The notes: a model not told the origin generated them from the letters alone. A stretch of DNA of 64,000 bases from Fragilaria crotonensis (GCA_022925895.1 JAKSYS010000165.1:35528-99527), one strand, 5' to 3'. Positions 21,743 to 35,117 are shown, counted from the first letter of the stretch. Numbers and translations are program-made.

Positions 21743-24700
21743 ATGTCAGAAGAAGGAGCAGCGCCATCCCTTGGGGCGACGGAGGAGGCCTCCAAACAAA
21801 ACGAAGCCCCTGGCATGCCTGTGACGGAAGGGGATAAACCGCTCTCCAAGAGCCAGCTAAAGAAATTGGCCAAGGGAAAGGGAGTAAGTTGAACGATGTG
21901 CATCCTCATTCACTGGAATTTCGTTGGATACATGGTAACCATGTAAAATCCCATGAATCACATACTAACCTGTGTTGCAACACCCTCTTCCCGTTCCTCG
22001 TGATCCGACTAGCAGAACAAGGAAAAGAAGGAGAAACCTCAGTGGGGCGACGGCAGCGCCGCCAAAAAGAAAGAAGTCAAGTTGGTGCCCATTGCTCCAG
22101 AGTTTGTCAACACCACTCCAAAAGGCGCGAAGAAAGACATGTCAGCTCCTATGGCTGATGCTTACCATCCCAAGGCCGTCGAGGCTGCGTGGCAAGATTG
22201 GTGGGAGGCGTCGGGCTTTTACAAGGGAAACGCTCAACAGGCAATGGGAAAATCAAGGGATGAGAAATTCGTCATGGTGATCCCCCCACCGAACGTTACG
22301 GGTTCATTGCATCTCGGACATGCCTTGACGGCAGCTGTAGAAGATACATTGACAAGATGGCATCGCATGAAGGGCCAAGCCACTCTCTATGTTCCAGGTG
22401 CGTAACGTTTTGTTATTCGGGTCGACATACCAATCATATTATACATGTATATGTATAAATACACGCATGAGATCTCTGGGCAGCAAAATTGTGGCCGGGT
22501 CATCGCTCAACAGTGCACATTCTAGCAATCACCTCATGCAATAATCAAGCGAGTTCCTCGCACAAGGAAAATCTTCGCACCTACTGAAATTCCTTGTTTT
22601 GGTACTCACACTTATACCTATTCTCTCCCCCGATTAAATCATTCCTTACCAAGGTACGGACCATGCTGGCATTGCGACCCAGTCGGTTGTGGAAAAGATG
22701 TTGATGAAGAATGAAGGAAAGAATCGTCATGATCTTGGTCGAGAGGAATTTGTCAGGCGTGTCTGGGAGTGGAAGCAGGAGTATGGCGATCGCATCACCA
22801 ATCAGCTTCGTTGTCTTGGTAGCAGTGTGGATTGGTCTCGCGAACGATTCACCATGGACGAAATGTTGAGCAAGGCCGTCGTTGAGGCCTTCAATCGCTT
22901 CCACGAGAAAGGACTCTTGTACCGAGCAAATCGATTGGGAAATTGGTCATGTGCACTCAAATCGGCCATTTCTGATATTGAAGTCGATTACATTGAACTA
23001 GAGGGTCGCACGTTCCTAGACGTGAAGACTCACAAGGGCAACCCAAATGATCCGAAAGGCCGCTATGAGTTCGGAACGCTTACGAGCTTTGCATACCCAA
23101 TTGAAGACTCAGACGAAACCATCGTTGTGGCAACCACCCGCTTGGAGACAATGTTGGGTGATACCGCTGTTGCTATTCATCCGGAAGACCCTCGTTACAC
23201 ACACTTGCACGGAAAGTTCGTCGTCCATCCATTCAATCACCGCAAGATACCAATTATTCAAGATGCGACCTTGGTGGATATGTCATTTGGTACTGGTGCT
23301 GTCAAGATTACACCTGCTCACGATCCAAATGATTACGAATGTGGGAAGCGTCATGGGCTGGAATTTATTACGATCTTTGACCAGGACGGTGCTGTGAATC
23401 GCAACGGAAGTCAATTCGAAGGCATGATGCGCTACGATGCTCGTATTGCTGTGGAGGAAGCGCTCAAGGAACTTGTAAGTAGCTTGCGTCGCTTGCAACA
23501 TGTCCAAGATCCTGTTCCTGACGCCCTGTTTTCAATTTTCAGGGATTATTCATTGGAAAGGAGCCTAACAAGATGCGCCTCGGCTTGTGCTCTCGGTCCG
23601 GTGATATTCTCGAGCCAATGATTACACCACAATGGTACATCAACTGCGACGGTATGGCCAGGCGCTCCACAGACGCTGTCCGCAGTGGTGAGTTGACAAT
23701 CCTTCCAAAGGACCAAGAGAAGACGTGGTTCCATTGGCTTGACAACATCCGAGACTGGTGCATCAGCCGACAATTGTGGTGGGGCCATCAAATTCCTGCC
23801 TGGTTTGCTTCCAAAAAGGGAGAAGAAGGTGTTGGCAAGAATGATATGGCATTTAACGACCGGTGGATTGTCGCTCGAAACGAAGAGGAAGCCTACGAAA
23901 AGGCTGCTCAGAAGCTAGGTTGCTCCCTCGATGAAATCGAGCTTGATAGAGACGAAGATGTCCTTGATACATGGTTTTCGTCTGGACTTTTCCCGTTCTC
24001 CGTCCTCGGATGGCCAGATAACACAGAAGATATGCAAGCGTTCTATCCTACGTCATTACTGGAAACGGGATCTGACATTCTTTTCTTCTGGGTTGCGAGA
24101 ATGGTTATGATGGGTCTTGAGATGACCGATCAACTGCCCTTCCATACCGTGTACCTGCATGCGATGGTTCGAGACAAAGACGGAAGGAAAATGTCCAAAT
24201 CGCTCGGAAACGTTATCGATCCTTTGGAAGTCATCAACGGAATCGATCTTCCCTCGCTGCTGCAGAAGCTCGATGGTGGAAACCTTCCTGAGAAGGAAGT
24301 CGCAAAAGCCAAGAAAGACCAGGCTGCCGATTTTCCAGATGGCATCCCCGAATGTGGGTCAGATGCTCTTCGATTTGGTCTGCTGGCCTACACGGTGCAA
24401 GGTCGCGACATCAATCTTGATATCAAGCGCGTGGTTGGATACCGTCAGTTCTGTAACAAGCTTTGGAACGCCACGAGATTCGCGCTTCAGTTTCTGGATG
24501 ACTTCAAGCCGACCGCAACCCTTCTCGATGACGTGATGGCCAGCGGTAAAATGACGATTCGTGATAAGTTCATGATCTCGAGACTCATGAGCGGTGTTGA
24601 GTCTGTCAACAACTTCTTCGCGTCATACAGTTTTGGCGATGCTCAACACGCCTCCTATGCTTTGTGGTTGAATGATCTGTGCGCTGTGTACCTCGAGCTC

Positions 24701-25438
24701 GTCAAGCCAACGATGTATGATACCAGCGATGAAAACAAGGACGCCAAATGGGCAGCCCAGGCGACGCTCTGGGTTACCATTGAAAGCGGCCTCCGGCTAT
24801 TGCACCCGATGATGCCTTTCGTGACTGAAGAATTGTGGCAACGACTTCCAGGAAGAGGCACCCTTGGTGAGACTGAGACCGAGACTATCATGTTTGCTCC
24901 GTTCCCAGAGTGCAATCCTTCGTACAAGGACCTAGGTGCTGAAAGCTCAATGGATTTTACTATGAAGGTCGTCAACGCTTGTCGGTCGCTCCGCTCTTCG
25001 TACAACATTGCCAATAAGGTCCTAACCCACTTCTTCGTCAAGATTACGGGTGAGGGCGAGCAGGCGATATTGAACCAGATTGATGATATCAAGACCCTTG
25101 GGAAAGCTTCGTTTGTGGATGTCAACCCAGACGCTTCAGGCATTCCTGCCAGCGTTGGTTTGGTTGTGATTGACGACCAAACAACCGTCCTCATGGACCT
25201 GACTGGCCTCGTTGACTTCAACGCCGAAATCAGCAAATTGGAAAAGTCGTTGAAGCAGACGTTGCCCGCCCTTACAACGTTGGAGAAGAAAATGGGAGCT
25301 GCTGGGTACGAGGAACACGTGAAGGAGGACTTGAGGCTTCAAAACATTGAGAAACTTGAAGGGCTGAAGAAGAAGGTTTCTGATATTGAGGAGGCTATTG
25401 CGAATTTCAAGTCGTTGTTAGCGTTGGAGCAAAAATGA
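21743..25438 (+). CDS. valyl-tRNA synthetase
   Basis: Four exons (21743-21883, 22016-22397, 22654-23474, 23543-25438) give 1,079 residues, the usual size for eukaryotic ValRS. It charges tRNA-Val with valine. The Lys-rich N-terminal extension (about 1-70) is typical of the eukaryotic enzyme. The class I HIGH motif appears as HLGH in [14 protein letters not shown] (residues 146-149), and KMSKS in [10 protein letters not shown] near 664. Between them sits the editing (CP1) domain, with [33 protein letters not shown] leads to the anticodon-binding domain, and the C-terminus is a coiled coil ([21 protein letters not shown]), as in bacterial and eukaryotic ValRS. One copy often serves cytosol and organelles; an upstream in-frame ATG at 21641 could give a second form, but that is speculation. 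Confidence 0.95.
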
Positions 25439-25531
25439 TAAGACTACTTAGATGATATGCCGACATGTGAAATAAATTTGACCAATAGAAAAAACACAAA
25501 ACAGTCGAATTACAGGCGCTCTAATTGGTGG

Positions 25532-27483
25532 TTATGCATACTTCCAACCTGAAACTCCAACAACTGCCGCAAACTTCTCATTGTGCAGATTGTAAAATCG
25601 TTGCAAATATTGTTCAGTATCCACGGACATGCGGTCATAGGTTCTAGTATTCCTCGCTGTCGTATCCTCAAATTGGTATCGTGGTAAATCCAAGTGATCC
25701 CAGACCTGATCCATGATTCTCGTCACACCTTTCTCATTCATTTCCTCCAGCCTTATGATCATGAATCGATTACGTTCAAAGAACTTGAACCACGGTCGAA
25801 GTTGCAGTTCATAAAGACCCCGCGCAATGAGAGAATGGGATCCCGTGTTCATCGGAATGTCCATTAGAAAACGATCCCATGCGTCATTCTCAGCCTTGGT
25901 ACCCGAGAATGATCGGAACATGGTCATATCGATCTGCCCTTTTTCAGTATTGAAGTATGGTATCAATCCGTATTCCTGCATCTTTTTCATTTCTTGTTGA
26001 ATCACCTGTTCGAACGACAAGCCCCGCCACTCTGTTCCTCGAGTCTGGATCTGTTCAGGAGTGCCCTCGGTCGAGGTGACCATTTGATAATGAGAGAATG
26101 CGCGAGCAACTGGATCACGAACCATGACAAAGAACTTAAGGGGGTGCGGAAAAACCAACTTCAGTCGGGGATGACCCGTCGGCTGTCAAGCAGGTATGAT
26201 GGTGTCGAGTCTCCGGTGAGACAACTGGGATGAAATTCCAATTCCTTTGTGTGAAAGAATTTGAGACAATGTTCTCGTCTTGCTTTCGTTGTTTTTGCCT
26301 TGGCATTCCATCTCCAATCAAGGCAGTGCGTCTCACGTCGTCGAGCTCTGACAGCAAGGGGGTGCTGGACAATGAATTCGTACAACGACGTGGTACCTGC
26401 CTTTTGAGCGCCCAAAATCAAAAACGACGGCGTCGGTCGTGTTCCTCGCTCCGAAAGACGGTCGATAGACCGTCGAGTTTGGAGTAATCGTTCACCCGGT
26501 TGTAGTTGCATCCTACGGCGAAGGACAAAGTCTTGGTCCACAAAGTCAAGAATCAGATGTACGCGATGATCGCTGCCGCAATTCGACACTGCGTGCTTTG
26601 CTTGATTGTTCATTTCAAAAACGTGACCGGGCGTACAATCGATTCGAGAGAGCGTCTCTTGATTGGGTCCACAACGAAAGATAACCTTTGTCGGATCAGT
26701 CAGTATCACTGGCACATGAACCCGATGGGTCTTTCGGACCCATTCCCCTGTATCATGATGGATAGGAATTGTTACTCCAGGTGGTAACGCAGCCAGCAGC
26801 ATGCGAACGATTCTATCCGGCTGGATCTTAAGGGTGTCTAACACTGGCTGAATCGCTTGTCGAAGGTCTGACCTAGCATGCCACCATGGCAATTCAAATA
26901 CGTCTCTCAAAAAGTCATCACAAAAGATGAGAACAATCTTCTTAATGCCCCATGCATCGTGGGAGGGTCTTGTCACCCAAACATTATTTGCAATCACATT
27001 TGAATCATCCCACAAGTTGGTTGGGCTAAAATTCTCTCGAAATTTGGGTGAGAGGTTCTTGCGACTCCTTGGTGGACTCTTAGGAGTACTCCCATCTGCT
27101 GTATCGCTCCTGACGTCGTCCTCCTCGCTGTCGTCTCGATTTGGATCGTCGTACCCCTCATAAACTAATTCTTGGAGTTGAGAAACGTCAACTTGACCGC
27201 GAGATGAGATGCAAATGATCTCCGACATGTGTGTGTCTTGTTTCTTTTCTTCGTCATCCACTTGACAACATGTCGTTGGACACTGTTTTTGAGTCAATGG
27301 AATTTCGCCGTAGTCAATTCTTTCCATATACGGCATGTCCAGAAGTGAACAAGCCTCGTGATGCTGTCGACTTATCTCTTCTGGTGGTGTCGCCATTGGA
27401 AGGTATTGAAAGTTGCTACCGGTAGTTGGTGTGCTGTTCTGTACAATTGCAACCAACAGGGCTTCGCAATTCGCAAATCGCAA
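25532..27483 (-). CDS. Asp/Asn beta-hydroxylase-like domain fused to a sulfotransferase (one-base frameshift)
   Basis: The first frame (27483-26161, 440 residues) has an acidic linker, then a cupin-like region with IPIHHDTGEWVRKTHR, TPGHVFEMNNQAKHAVSN and RVHLILDFVD, matching the His/Arg pattern of aspartyl/asparaginyl beta-hydroxylases (Fe(II)/2-oxoglutarate). The start of a PAPS-dependent sulfotransferase follows: FLILGAQKAGTTSLYEFI is the 5'-phosphosulfate loop and GDSTPSYLL follows it. The rest lies in the next frame (to 25532), with VMVRDPVARAFSHYQM, the 3'-phosphate site. The frame breaks at a run of four G at 26167-26170, where five would keep it open; this may be an assembly error. 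The gene is convergent with valyl-tRNA synthetase (93-bp gap). No signal peptide or membrane helix is obvious at the N-terminus. Confidence 0.8.
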
Positions 27484-28014
27484 AATCAGTGAACACTTGA
27501 AACCGGAATCAAAGGTCGTGGGCCTCTCGGCTCTCGGTGGCTGAGAAGAAATAGCCTTGAGTTTTACTCGGTAACCCTGGTATTGTACTCGTATGATCTA
27601 CCGGTATATATTGATTGATGTACAGTCTAATACTGGAATAATAAGCCACATTACAGAACTACGGTAGCTTTTTTTGTATAATAGTAGTATGTATAATGTA
27701 TATATGGCATACATGTACAAGACTCATCGTATTCCACAGTACCAGTTACTCCGTATGAGTACGGTAGACGGTAGACTATGTGGAATCTGGAGTACCAGTG
27801 AACGTGTCAGCGCAGCATAGGAGGCAGGCCATGACACACCCACAATCTCCAATTACTCGGACAGCCTCACAACCATGGTCGGTCGAGAACTACACTAAAA
27901 AAGCCAGTTTACGTGTGTGTAGAGTTCGTTTCTCACGTGCAAGTATCATATCATTGAACGTCTCCGTTCGCCATTGCGCCATAAAGCTCAGTGCCACACA
28001 ACATTGCAAGTATC
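27484..28014. other. intergenic region with GTAC-rich tract
   Basis: Divergent promoter region between the sulfotransferase fusion and NOT3. Bases 27565-27790 are AT- and GTAC-rich with TATA-like words. No gene seen. Confidence 0.4.
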
Positions 28015-30177
28015 ATGTCGGGGGCACGTAAATTACAGAGTAAGTCAAGTGGAGAATATGCTTTCTTGAGGAGAGAGAGAATGACAAAGTTTGCATTGAA
28101 TATGCTTGCGTTCATTGTACTGTGTTTGGTGTACCGTTGTATGGCATTTTCCTGTTGGTGTACACGTATCGTAGTTGCTGGTTTGTATAGGAGGTGCATC
28201 TGGATGATTGCATTCACTCATTTTTTTCATTGCTCACATATGTTACTTCTCTGTAAAACACCCATTCCACAGCCGAGATTGAAAGGGTTATGAAGAAGGT
28301 GGACGAGGGGGTGGAATTATTTGATGAAATTTGGGAAAAGGTGTATGCTGCCGAGCAGCAGAATCAGAAAGAAAAGTACGAAATGGATTTGAAGAAGGAG
28401 ATTAAAAAGCTTCAAAGATTGCGAGACCAGATCAAGACATGGATTGGTAGTTCTGATGTCAAGGACAAGGACGACCTAGTAGATGCGCGAAGGTTGATTG
28501 AAACGAAAATGGAACAATTTAAAGTATGTGAGAAAGAAACGAAAACGAAGACCTATTCGAAGGAAGGTTTAGCACGAGCGGAACGATTGGATCCAAGCGA
28601 ACGAGCAAAAATGGACACAGAGAACTGGATACGTGACTATATTGATCAGCTGCAACAATTAGTGGAAGATGCCGACGTAGAAATTGAACGATTGTCCGCT
28701 GGTAAGGGAAAGAAGACAAACAAGACACAGATCGAAGAGTTCATGCACCGTAATGCGCAGCACAAGTTTCACATTCATAAACTGGAAGGCATTATCCGGC
28801 TTGTCATCAACGATGTGCTTGATGTAGATCTCGTTGATCCACTCAAGGATGACCTGGATTATTACCTCGACTCTTACACGGATGATGATTATCAACAAGC
28901 GTACGATGAAGACTTCTTTTACGAATCCCTTGGCTTGGATGAGCTTGATGTTGTCGACGTCGACCGCGTCACTCAGATCGACGTAAAGAAAGATACAGCT
29001 GCAAAATCCGATGATTCCTCAGCTTCTACCGGCCAAGATGGCGGTAAGAACAAGAAGGACAAGAAAGTTGCACCCGCTTCCATTCCTCTCAAGATTGGAC
29101 GCGCCACTAGTAAGACGAAGACCGCTGAAGAAGAGAAGGCGGCAGTGGTGACTCCTGTCAAGAAAGTGCTGGCTCCACCGCCAGTGCGGCCTCCACCTCC
29201 AGCCCCGCCGAGTGGTGGAGCTTCTATGGCGGCCATTCTCAAACGAGAACAGGATCAAGAGAAGGAGCGACAACAGAAGGCAATATTGCTGCAGGTACGT
29301 CATTTGGATTCGATTCCGTCATTCAGCTCATTGAGGACTATTTCGTGCTTTTATCTCACCTAACGATTTGCAATGACAGAGGCAACAAGCAGAGTTGCAA
29401 CGGCAACAACAACTCCAGCTTCAGAAGAAACAGCAACAACAAGCAGAACTCCAGCGTCAAGAAGAAATCCAACGCCAGCAAGCTCAGAAGAAGGCTCAAG
29501 AAGAGCAGCTGCTGCTTCAACAACAACTCTTGGAACAGCAGCGACGACAAGAAGCTGCAACTCAAAAGCAGAAGCAACTCCAGATGGCCCAGAAGGCGGC
29601 AGAGCAAGCAGCAGCCGCTCAGCAAGCAGCCCCTGCTGGAGACAGTATGGATATGCTCAATTATGGTCTGGGTGGCCTGTCAATCGGCAAGTCCCTTGAC
29701 TCAAATGGTGATTCATCTGCCAACAAGAGTAACGGTTCATCGTTTGATGCAGGTTACCTATCAGCTATCAACGAGTCGTTCGTGCACATGCCAACGCTTG
29801 CGGATAGTGATCGCCAGAAGCCGTATACACCTCGTAATCCTTATCCCTGTCCGAATTCGTACCCAACAACGCCATCGCCAATTTTCGATAATCCTGCTGT
29901 GTTCGAAAAGTTGGGAACTGATGCCCTGTTCTTTATCTTTTACTACGCACAAGGGACGTATCAACAGTACTTGGCAGCAAGAGAGTTGAAGAAACAGTCT
30001 TGGCGGTACCACAAGAAGTATATGACTTGGTTTCAGCGTCACGAGGAGCCTAAGGTAACAACGGACGAGTACGAGCAGGGAGCTTACATTTATTTCGATT
30101 ACGAGACCGGTTGGTGCCAGCGCATCAAATCGGACTTCCGCTTTGAGTATTCGTTCTTGGAGGATTCTCTTCAATAG
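28015..30177 (+). CDS. CNOT3: CCR4-NOT complex subunit 3 (NOT3/NOT5)
   Basis: Three exons: a 25-nt first exon (28015-28039, MSGARKLQ), then 28273-29294 and 29380-30177, giving 614 residues. The N-terminal Not3 coiled coil is unmistakable: VDEGVELFDEIWEKV, NQKEKYEMDLKKEIKKLQRL, RDQIKTWIGS and RLIETKMEQFKV. The middle has a Pro-rich patch and a long Gln-rich helix (about 350-430). The C-terminal NOT2/3/5 box is present (DALFFIFYYAQGTYQQYLAA, KKYMTWFQRHEEPK, GAYIYFDYETGW). The protein is a core part of the cytoplasmic deadenylation and mRNA decay complex. The short first exon was placed by matching the conserved KRKLQ-type start and in-frame splicing. Confidence 0.93.
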
Positions 30178-30257
30178 GCAACTATTAGTCTTCTAATCTC
30201 GGTGTAGACTTGATTATGCAACAACCGTGGAACCATTGCTCCTTTTCCGATGCCTTA

Positions 30258-31608
30258 CTATGTATATGTAGCATCCGCTTCTGGTTCAGGTTCGATAACA
30301 TTAACGCCTCTCTGAGAATTCTTGGCGTCTCTGGCCAACCTTCGTGCCGTGACCCCACCTCCAGTTCCCACCGCTTGCGCCGGAAACTTGATAACAAGCG
30401 TTGTCATGTTATCTTTGCTGCCCATCGACAAACACAAATCGAGGACCTGGTGGCAAATTTCAAGGATTTGGTATGCATGTGAGACGAAAATGACGCAAAA
30501 TGCAAGGTTTTCGCGCGAGAGTAATCCAAATATAACAACATACCTCTTCGCACAAAAGGCCCAAATCGGTTTCTCCCTCAAGAAAGATGTCGGCAATCAT
30601 CTTCACACACTCAATATTAGTTTGAACATCCCATATACCATCACACGCAACGACGATAAACTCATCGTTCTGCAAGTTTCTATTTTGCACAATGATATCT
30701 GGAATCGGCGAGACTTTCTGATCCTCTGGTTTGACAATCTCCTCAGAACCCTCTTGGTCTTCAGAGAGTGGATTGGTCGCCTGCAAGACGGTGGCGGGGA
30801 TTTTGAAACGAAAGTCTCCCAACCCGCGGGACACGGCCAAATCTCCTTCGACACGGCCTCCAGAGACATGACCACCAGCCGCTTGAATACGACGCTGTTC
30901 ATCGGAATCGTCTGGTTTGTGATCGTACGACAAGGGGACCGCTTTGCCCGATTGCTTAGACGCAACCGCGCGACTGTCTCCGGCATTTGCACATAAAACC
31001 CACTGGGGCGTGATCATGACGACCACAGCCGTTGTTCCAGAATCTTCATCATCATCCTCTGACGAGCGCCTCTGGGAATTTGAATCTGACTTCTCATCCA
31101 TGGAAGAACCATGATTGTCGTCCTCCGTCGGTGGATGATAAGGGCTATAAGCGTCTGGTTCCCACTGACCGCGCCTGGCTTTAAACATCTCACAGTCTAT
31201 TTCAACAAAAGCATCTCGTAAGGCTCCCTCCAAAAGGTCCAGACCTGCTCTCACATACTGGACACGCTCTGCCTCTGCCAAGAGTGGTTCCTGTGTTTGT
31301 CTTTCATGGTGAAATTTCGCATATTGGATGAATTTGCTCTGGCGACTCAGCACCCGCAGCATGTTGGCACCTGCATATTCGGCGGCAAATGTTCCCCCGT
31401 GACCGTCAAACACGGCGAACAACGAATGGTCGTGGAGATCGGTCTTGGTATCTCCTTCCTTCGCGTAGAGTCGCGACTCGCAAATATGAGCATCTTCCAT
31501 ATGAATGCGCCACCCTTGCATCGACGAAACGCCGAATTCCAGTCCTTCGTCGGTTCTTCCAACATGTGTTTCTTTGTCAACTACAGGTGATCCTAATAAG
31601 TTACCCAT
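30258..31608 (-). CDS. PP2C-type Ser/Thr protein phosphatase, likely N-myristoylated
   Basis: Two exons (31608-30544 and 30446-30258), 417 residues. PPM/PP2C motifs appear in order: GVSSMQGWRIHMEDAH, FAVFDGHGG (metal Asp), CANAGDSRAV, GGRVEGDLAVSRGLGD, EFIVVACDGIWDV (metal Asp) and, across the intron, MGSKDNMTTLVIKF. The enzyme removes phosphate from Ser/Thr using Mg/Mn. The start MGNLLGS fits an N-myristoylation signal, suggesting membrane attachment. An acidic, Ser-rich insert (about 160-190) lies between motifs. The C-terminal tail after the catalytic core is short and charged. Confidence 0.92.
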
Positions 31609-32656
31609 ATTGATCGAGGCTTTGACGTTGATGCAAGGATGTGTGTGTGTGTGTGTCTATACTCTCGTCTGAAAGTATGTATTCCGTGGAAAAGGCACAA
31701 GAAACGATCGTAATCGCTTGACGATTTGGATATGACAGAATTTGAAACGATTTTTATTGGTGCACCGTCCATATTCTCAGTCAACTCACCTGGAGACCAC
31801 GAGCGTTCCGAACAAATACTCTTCACAGGAGTTAGAAGTTAGAAGAACAAGTAGACGTTCATACTGCATACATGTTACCTTCTACAGTACTGCACCAGGT
31901 AGGACCCATATGCGATCCTACTTCAAAATAACGATGTGTTTCGAAACAGCCGCCTGGACCGCCTTGCAGCTGACATCTGTCCGTCTGACGTCAACGACTT
32001 GAATGATGGTTGTGAGATGTGAGATGTACAAGTACTCGTACTCCTACTCCAGTTCTCGATACTTGTACTGGCTACTAGCTGTACTGGAGTACCAACCCGA
32101 TACATACAACAACTCAACTAAACAACTACCACGTATGACAGGTAACTTTGAAACGTGTACATACGTCCGAGTATAAGCCACGGAACTCACAGAGCAGGAA
32201 GACTACATCTCCTACATCTACTATCTACTACTCTACCGTAGTGACACTTGCTACTGGTGGTGTAGAATAGAGTCTAGTAGGTTCATGTAGGAGGTACTAT
32301 TTACTACATTGCTGGCGGTTGGGAGTGATAAGGCCTTGGGTGTGTAACATCACGGAAGTCCAGGTAAAAGATTCAATGATCCACACTCCACACCCTCTAG
32401 ACCCTAGATACTTGTACCAGCTCGATCGAATTCAGTCAAAAATTGGTTGTTATATGCATTAGTGCTGAGGTCAATAAATCAAAAGAAAGGAGTGGCAAAG
32501 ATATCAAGAAGCCAAAGAATAAACAAAATCTCACAGGTGTACAAAATAAAAAGGTAGATCGAGGCCATCTTCAAATAAATAAGATGCGATCGTGAGAAAG
32601 GAGGAGACAAACAAAAAAATTGGTCAGATTTCAAATTGCGAAGGAAGAAAATTGCG
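31609..32656. other. intergenic region with GTAC- and CTAC-rich tracts
   Basis: A (GT)n run lies at about 31639-31656. Bases 32020-32310 are packed with GTAC, TACTAC and TAGTAC words. No coding region is supported; the antisense ORF at 32479-32784 overlaps the 3' end of the next gene and has no domain. Confidence 0.4.
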
Positions 32657-35117
32657 TCAGCCATCTGGAACAACAGTGGGTGAAACTTCGCGAGACCTTC
32701 CAGGCCCAGTAAGCAATGTAGGTTTCGAGCTGGCATGCTCGTCAAAGCCATGACGCCAGTGCATAAGCTTGGAAGAGTCTCCATAATTCAATGCTCCCGA
32801 CTGCATCGGTTGGCCGGAGGGGGCTTGAAGCGGGGGACACAAAGGACTGCGCTGCTGCACAACAGGTAATGGAGCGGTTACTTGCTGAAACGACGATGAA
32901 AGAAACATCCAATCTCTGACCAGTAGCAAGGCGAGCTCGGAGTCCTGTCGTTTCTTGTCTTTGGAGAATCCCATGAAACTCTGCTTGACAATATCAACAA
33001 GTTCGTTCTCTTGTTGGGTTCTACGACCTTCAGGTCGGAGCAGGAGAAGGCGCAAATGCATGAAGTGCTGGAGCATTGAGGCATTACTTGAGCCTTCATT
33101 TAACGGCATATGGTCCCCAAGTAGGGTGGCAATGTGATGATCAATATCCTCGAAAGACTGAGGCGTCGGTGTACTTTCGGAAACCTGTGAAATGGAAGAT
33201 GTGTTGAGGTCGGAGGCATCATATAGGGATTTGGATATCACACACCGAAGATCACGTACAGCTTTCATGTCGGTCGACAGCGACGCGCTGGAAACCATAG
33301 CAGCTGCAGCCTGGATATGGGAAGTTTGTGACACAGAAGATTCGACTTTTTTCTCGAACTCAGGTTTTTTACTCTTCTCGCCCAATTCCACAACCAGTTT
33401 CCATCTAGGCTCAGGGATCCACTTGGCAAATTCAGCAGAGAAGCGTTCAAGTTGTTGCCTGTTCTCCTCAATAGGACGGGTACTGTATAGTGCCAACACA
33501 ATTCGCCCGACAGCAACCGCTTCCAAGGGAATACCAACAGCAGTCTTCACCCCATAGACCTGCGCGCCTCCAGCGCGCTCGAAACGAGCAGGATCGGCGT
33601 TGTCTACCCGACACTCCCACGAGGGCTGCCCGTTGACGTACACGCGACCTGGAAGTCCCACGCCTGGTGCAAAGGAAAAATTGGTGCTGTATACACCGTA
33701 TTCGTTGAGCTGGGAGGAAGTTAAGGAATCTAGATCAGATCGCGTGGCGTGACCGGCATGGAAAAGGCGAACCGATTCTGCACTGTCGTCACCGTCCTGA
33801 CCATCAGACACATGCGAAGCGACCCACAGATCAGCATGTTCAAAAGGTAGGTTCTGCCTCTCCACATAACGGATAACCTTATCGAGAAACGGACCGCAAT
33901 CGCCGAGCTCGTTCACAGGCGGAGGAGGCGCATCGCTAACCATGTTAATAGGATCCTCAAGGTCCTCAAAACCAGTCAAGAAGTCTTCACTCAAAGTGCG
34001 TGGTCGCCCCAGGCTGCCTGTTTCCATATCAAGGTTCGCGAGGAAGTCCCCTGGATCATCCGAAATGTCAGATTTTAAATTCGACGTCTGCTGCACTACC
34101 TGACTGTCCATTTCGGCAACAATGTCAGAAGAGAAGGTAACTTGTGGCGCAATGAGTCCTCTATTGGCTGGAAGACCGCCTATGAATACCCCATCTGTTG
34201 AACCAGGGCCCACATCTTGGCGAAGTGCCATTCCCATGCGACGACGTCGAACGGCGCGAACGAGGTCTTCGACATCGGAGGCTCGGCGTTCCATCTCTTC
34301 TAGGGACGTCAACCATTCGCTGGCGTCGAGCATTTCGTATCCAACTTGAAGGCATAAATTCGAGAAGTGCGTCCTCCACAGTTTGGTGATGATGAACTTC
34401 AATTCCAACTGCATGGGCTCGGACGACACAGACTTCAAAAACTTGTCTTGGAGCGTCGATAGCGATGCACACTCTTCATCAGTCAAACACTTGATCTCAT
34501 TTTTTAAAACAAAGGATCTGGTGCTGAGTTTCGCGTTCTTCATTTTCTTGGTGAGGCGAGAGGACTTGCAAAGCAACATATCGCCGAGGAACTCATTCAA
34601 TTTGACGCCGTGAGGCAAGGGCAACGAGCCTTGGTCAAACGCTAGCGCAACCTGATCCACGAACGCAACCTCGTCCGCTGACCATCGTCCAGTTCGATCG
34701 TTCTGGTGGTCTCTCGCACCAGGTGCTTTCGAATGAGACAGAAGCAGATAGGCCGAATCGGATTGAATGTGGTGAAACGAATCGCCCTCTCCAAAGTCAT
34801 CACGAGAACGCTTTCCGACTCCGGCACTGGCGTTTTTCGCAGTTGCATCGGCTCTCGCTTGTTCAGCCATCGTTCGGAGTTCAATGGCTCTCTCGAGATC
34901 TTGGAGACCCATGTGCAACAGCTGAAGACCATTCACAGTCCCGCAACGACAAACAGGACATAGAACCCCATTCGACTTAACAGGGGTGGGAATGCCTCCA
35001 TACTGATAAGGGGCACCTTGCTCGATTACCAACGACAACGGCGTGCAACGCTAGATAGAAAGAAGAGGATCACAATTAGAAAGGCAATACTTCCACTCCG
35101 CAGTTCGCAACTCCCAT
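32657..35117 (-). CDS. GAF-like domain protein, putative transcriptional regulator
   Basis: The main exon runs from about 35062 to 32657; no ATG starts its frame. A T-rich acceptor (TATCTAG) ends near 35053, and a candidate 9-codon first exon (ATG at 35117, MGVANCGVE) splices in frame to it, so I place the start there with modest confidence. CPVCRCGT near the N-terminus may bind metal. TGRWSADEVAFVDQVALAF and LPHGVKLNEFLGDMLLC form a block I associate with stramenopile regulatory proteins. The centre (VRLFHAGHATR, FSFAPGVGLPGRVYVNGQ, YGVKTAVGIPLEA, VGRIVLALYS) resembles the GAF-like domain of plant NLP and MYC-type factors. The C-terminus is Ser/Pro/Gln-rich. DNA binding is not shown by any motif I can see. 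Confidence 0.6.

Noticed and set aside
29356-29625. Leu-rich antisense ORFs over the Gln-rich part of NOT3
   Set aside because: They are the complement of CAA/CAG repeats on the coding strand.
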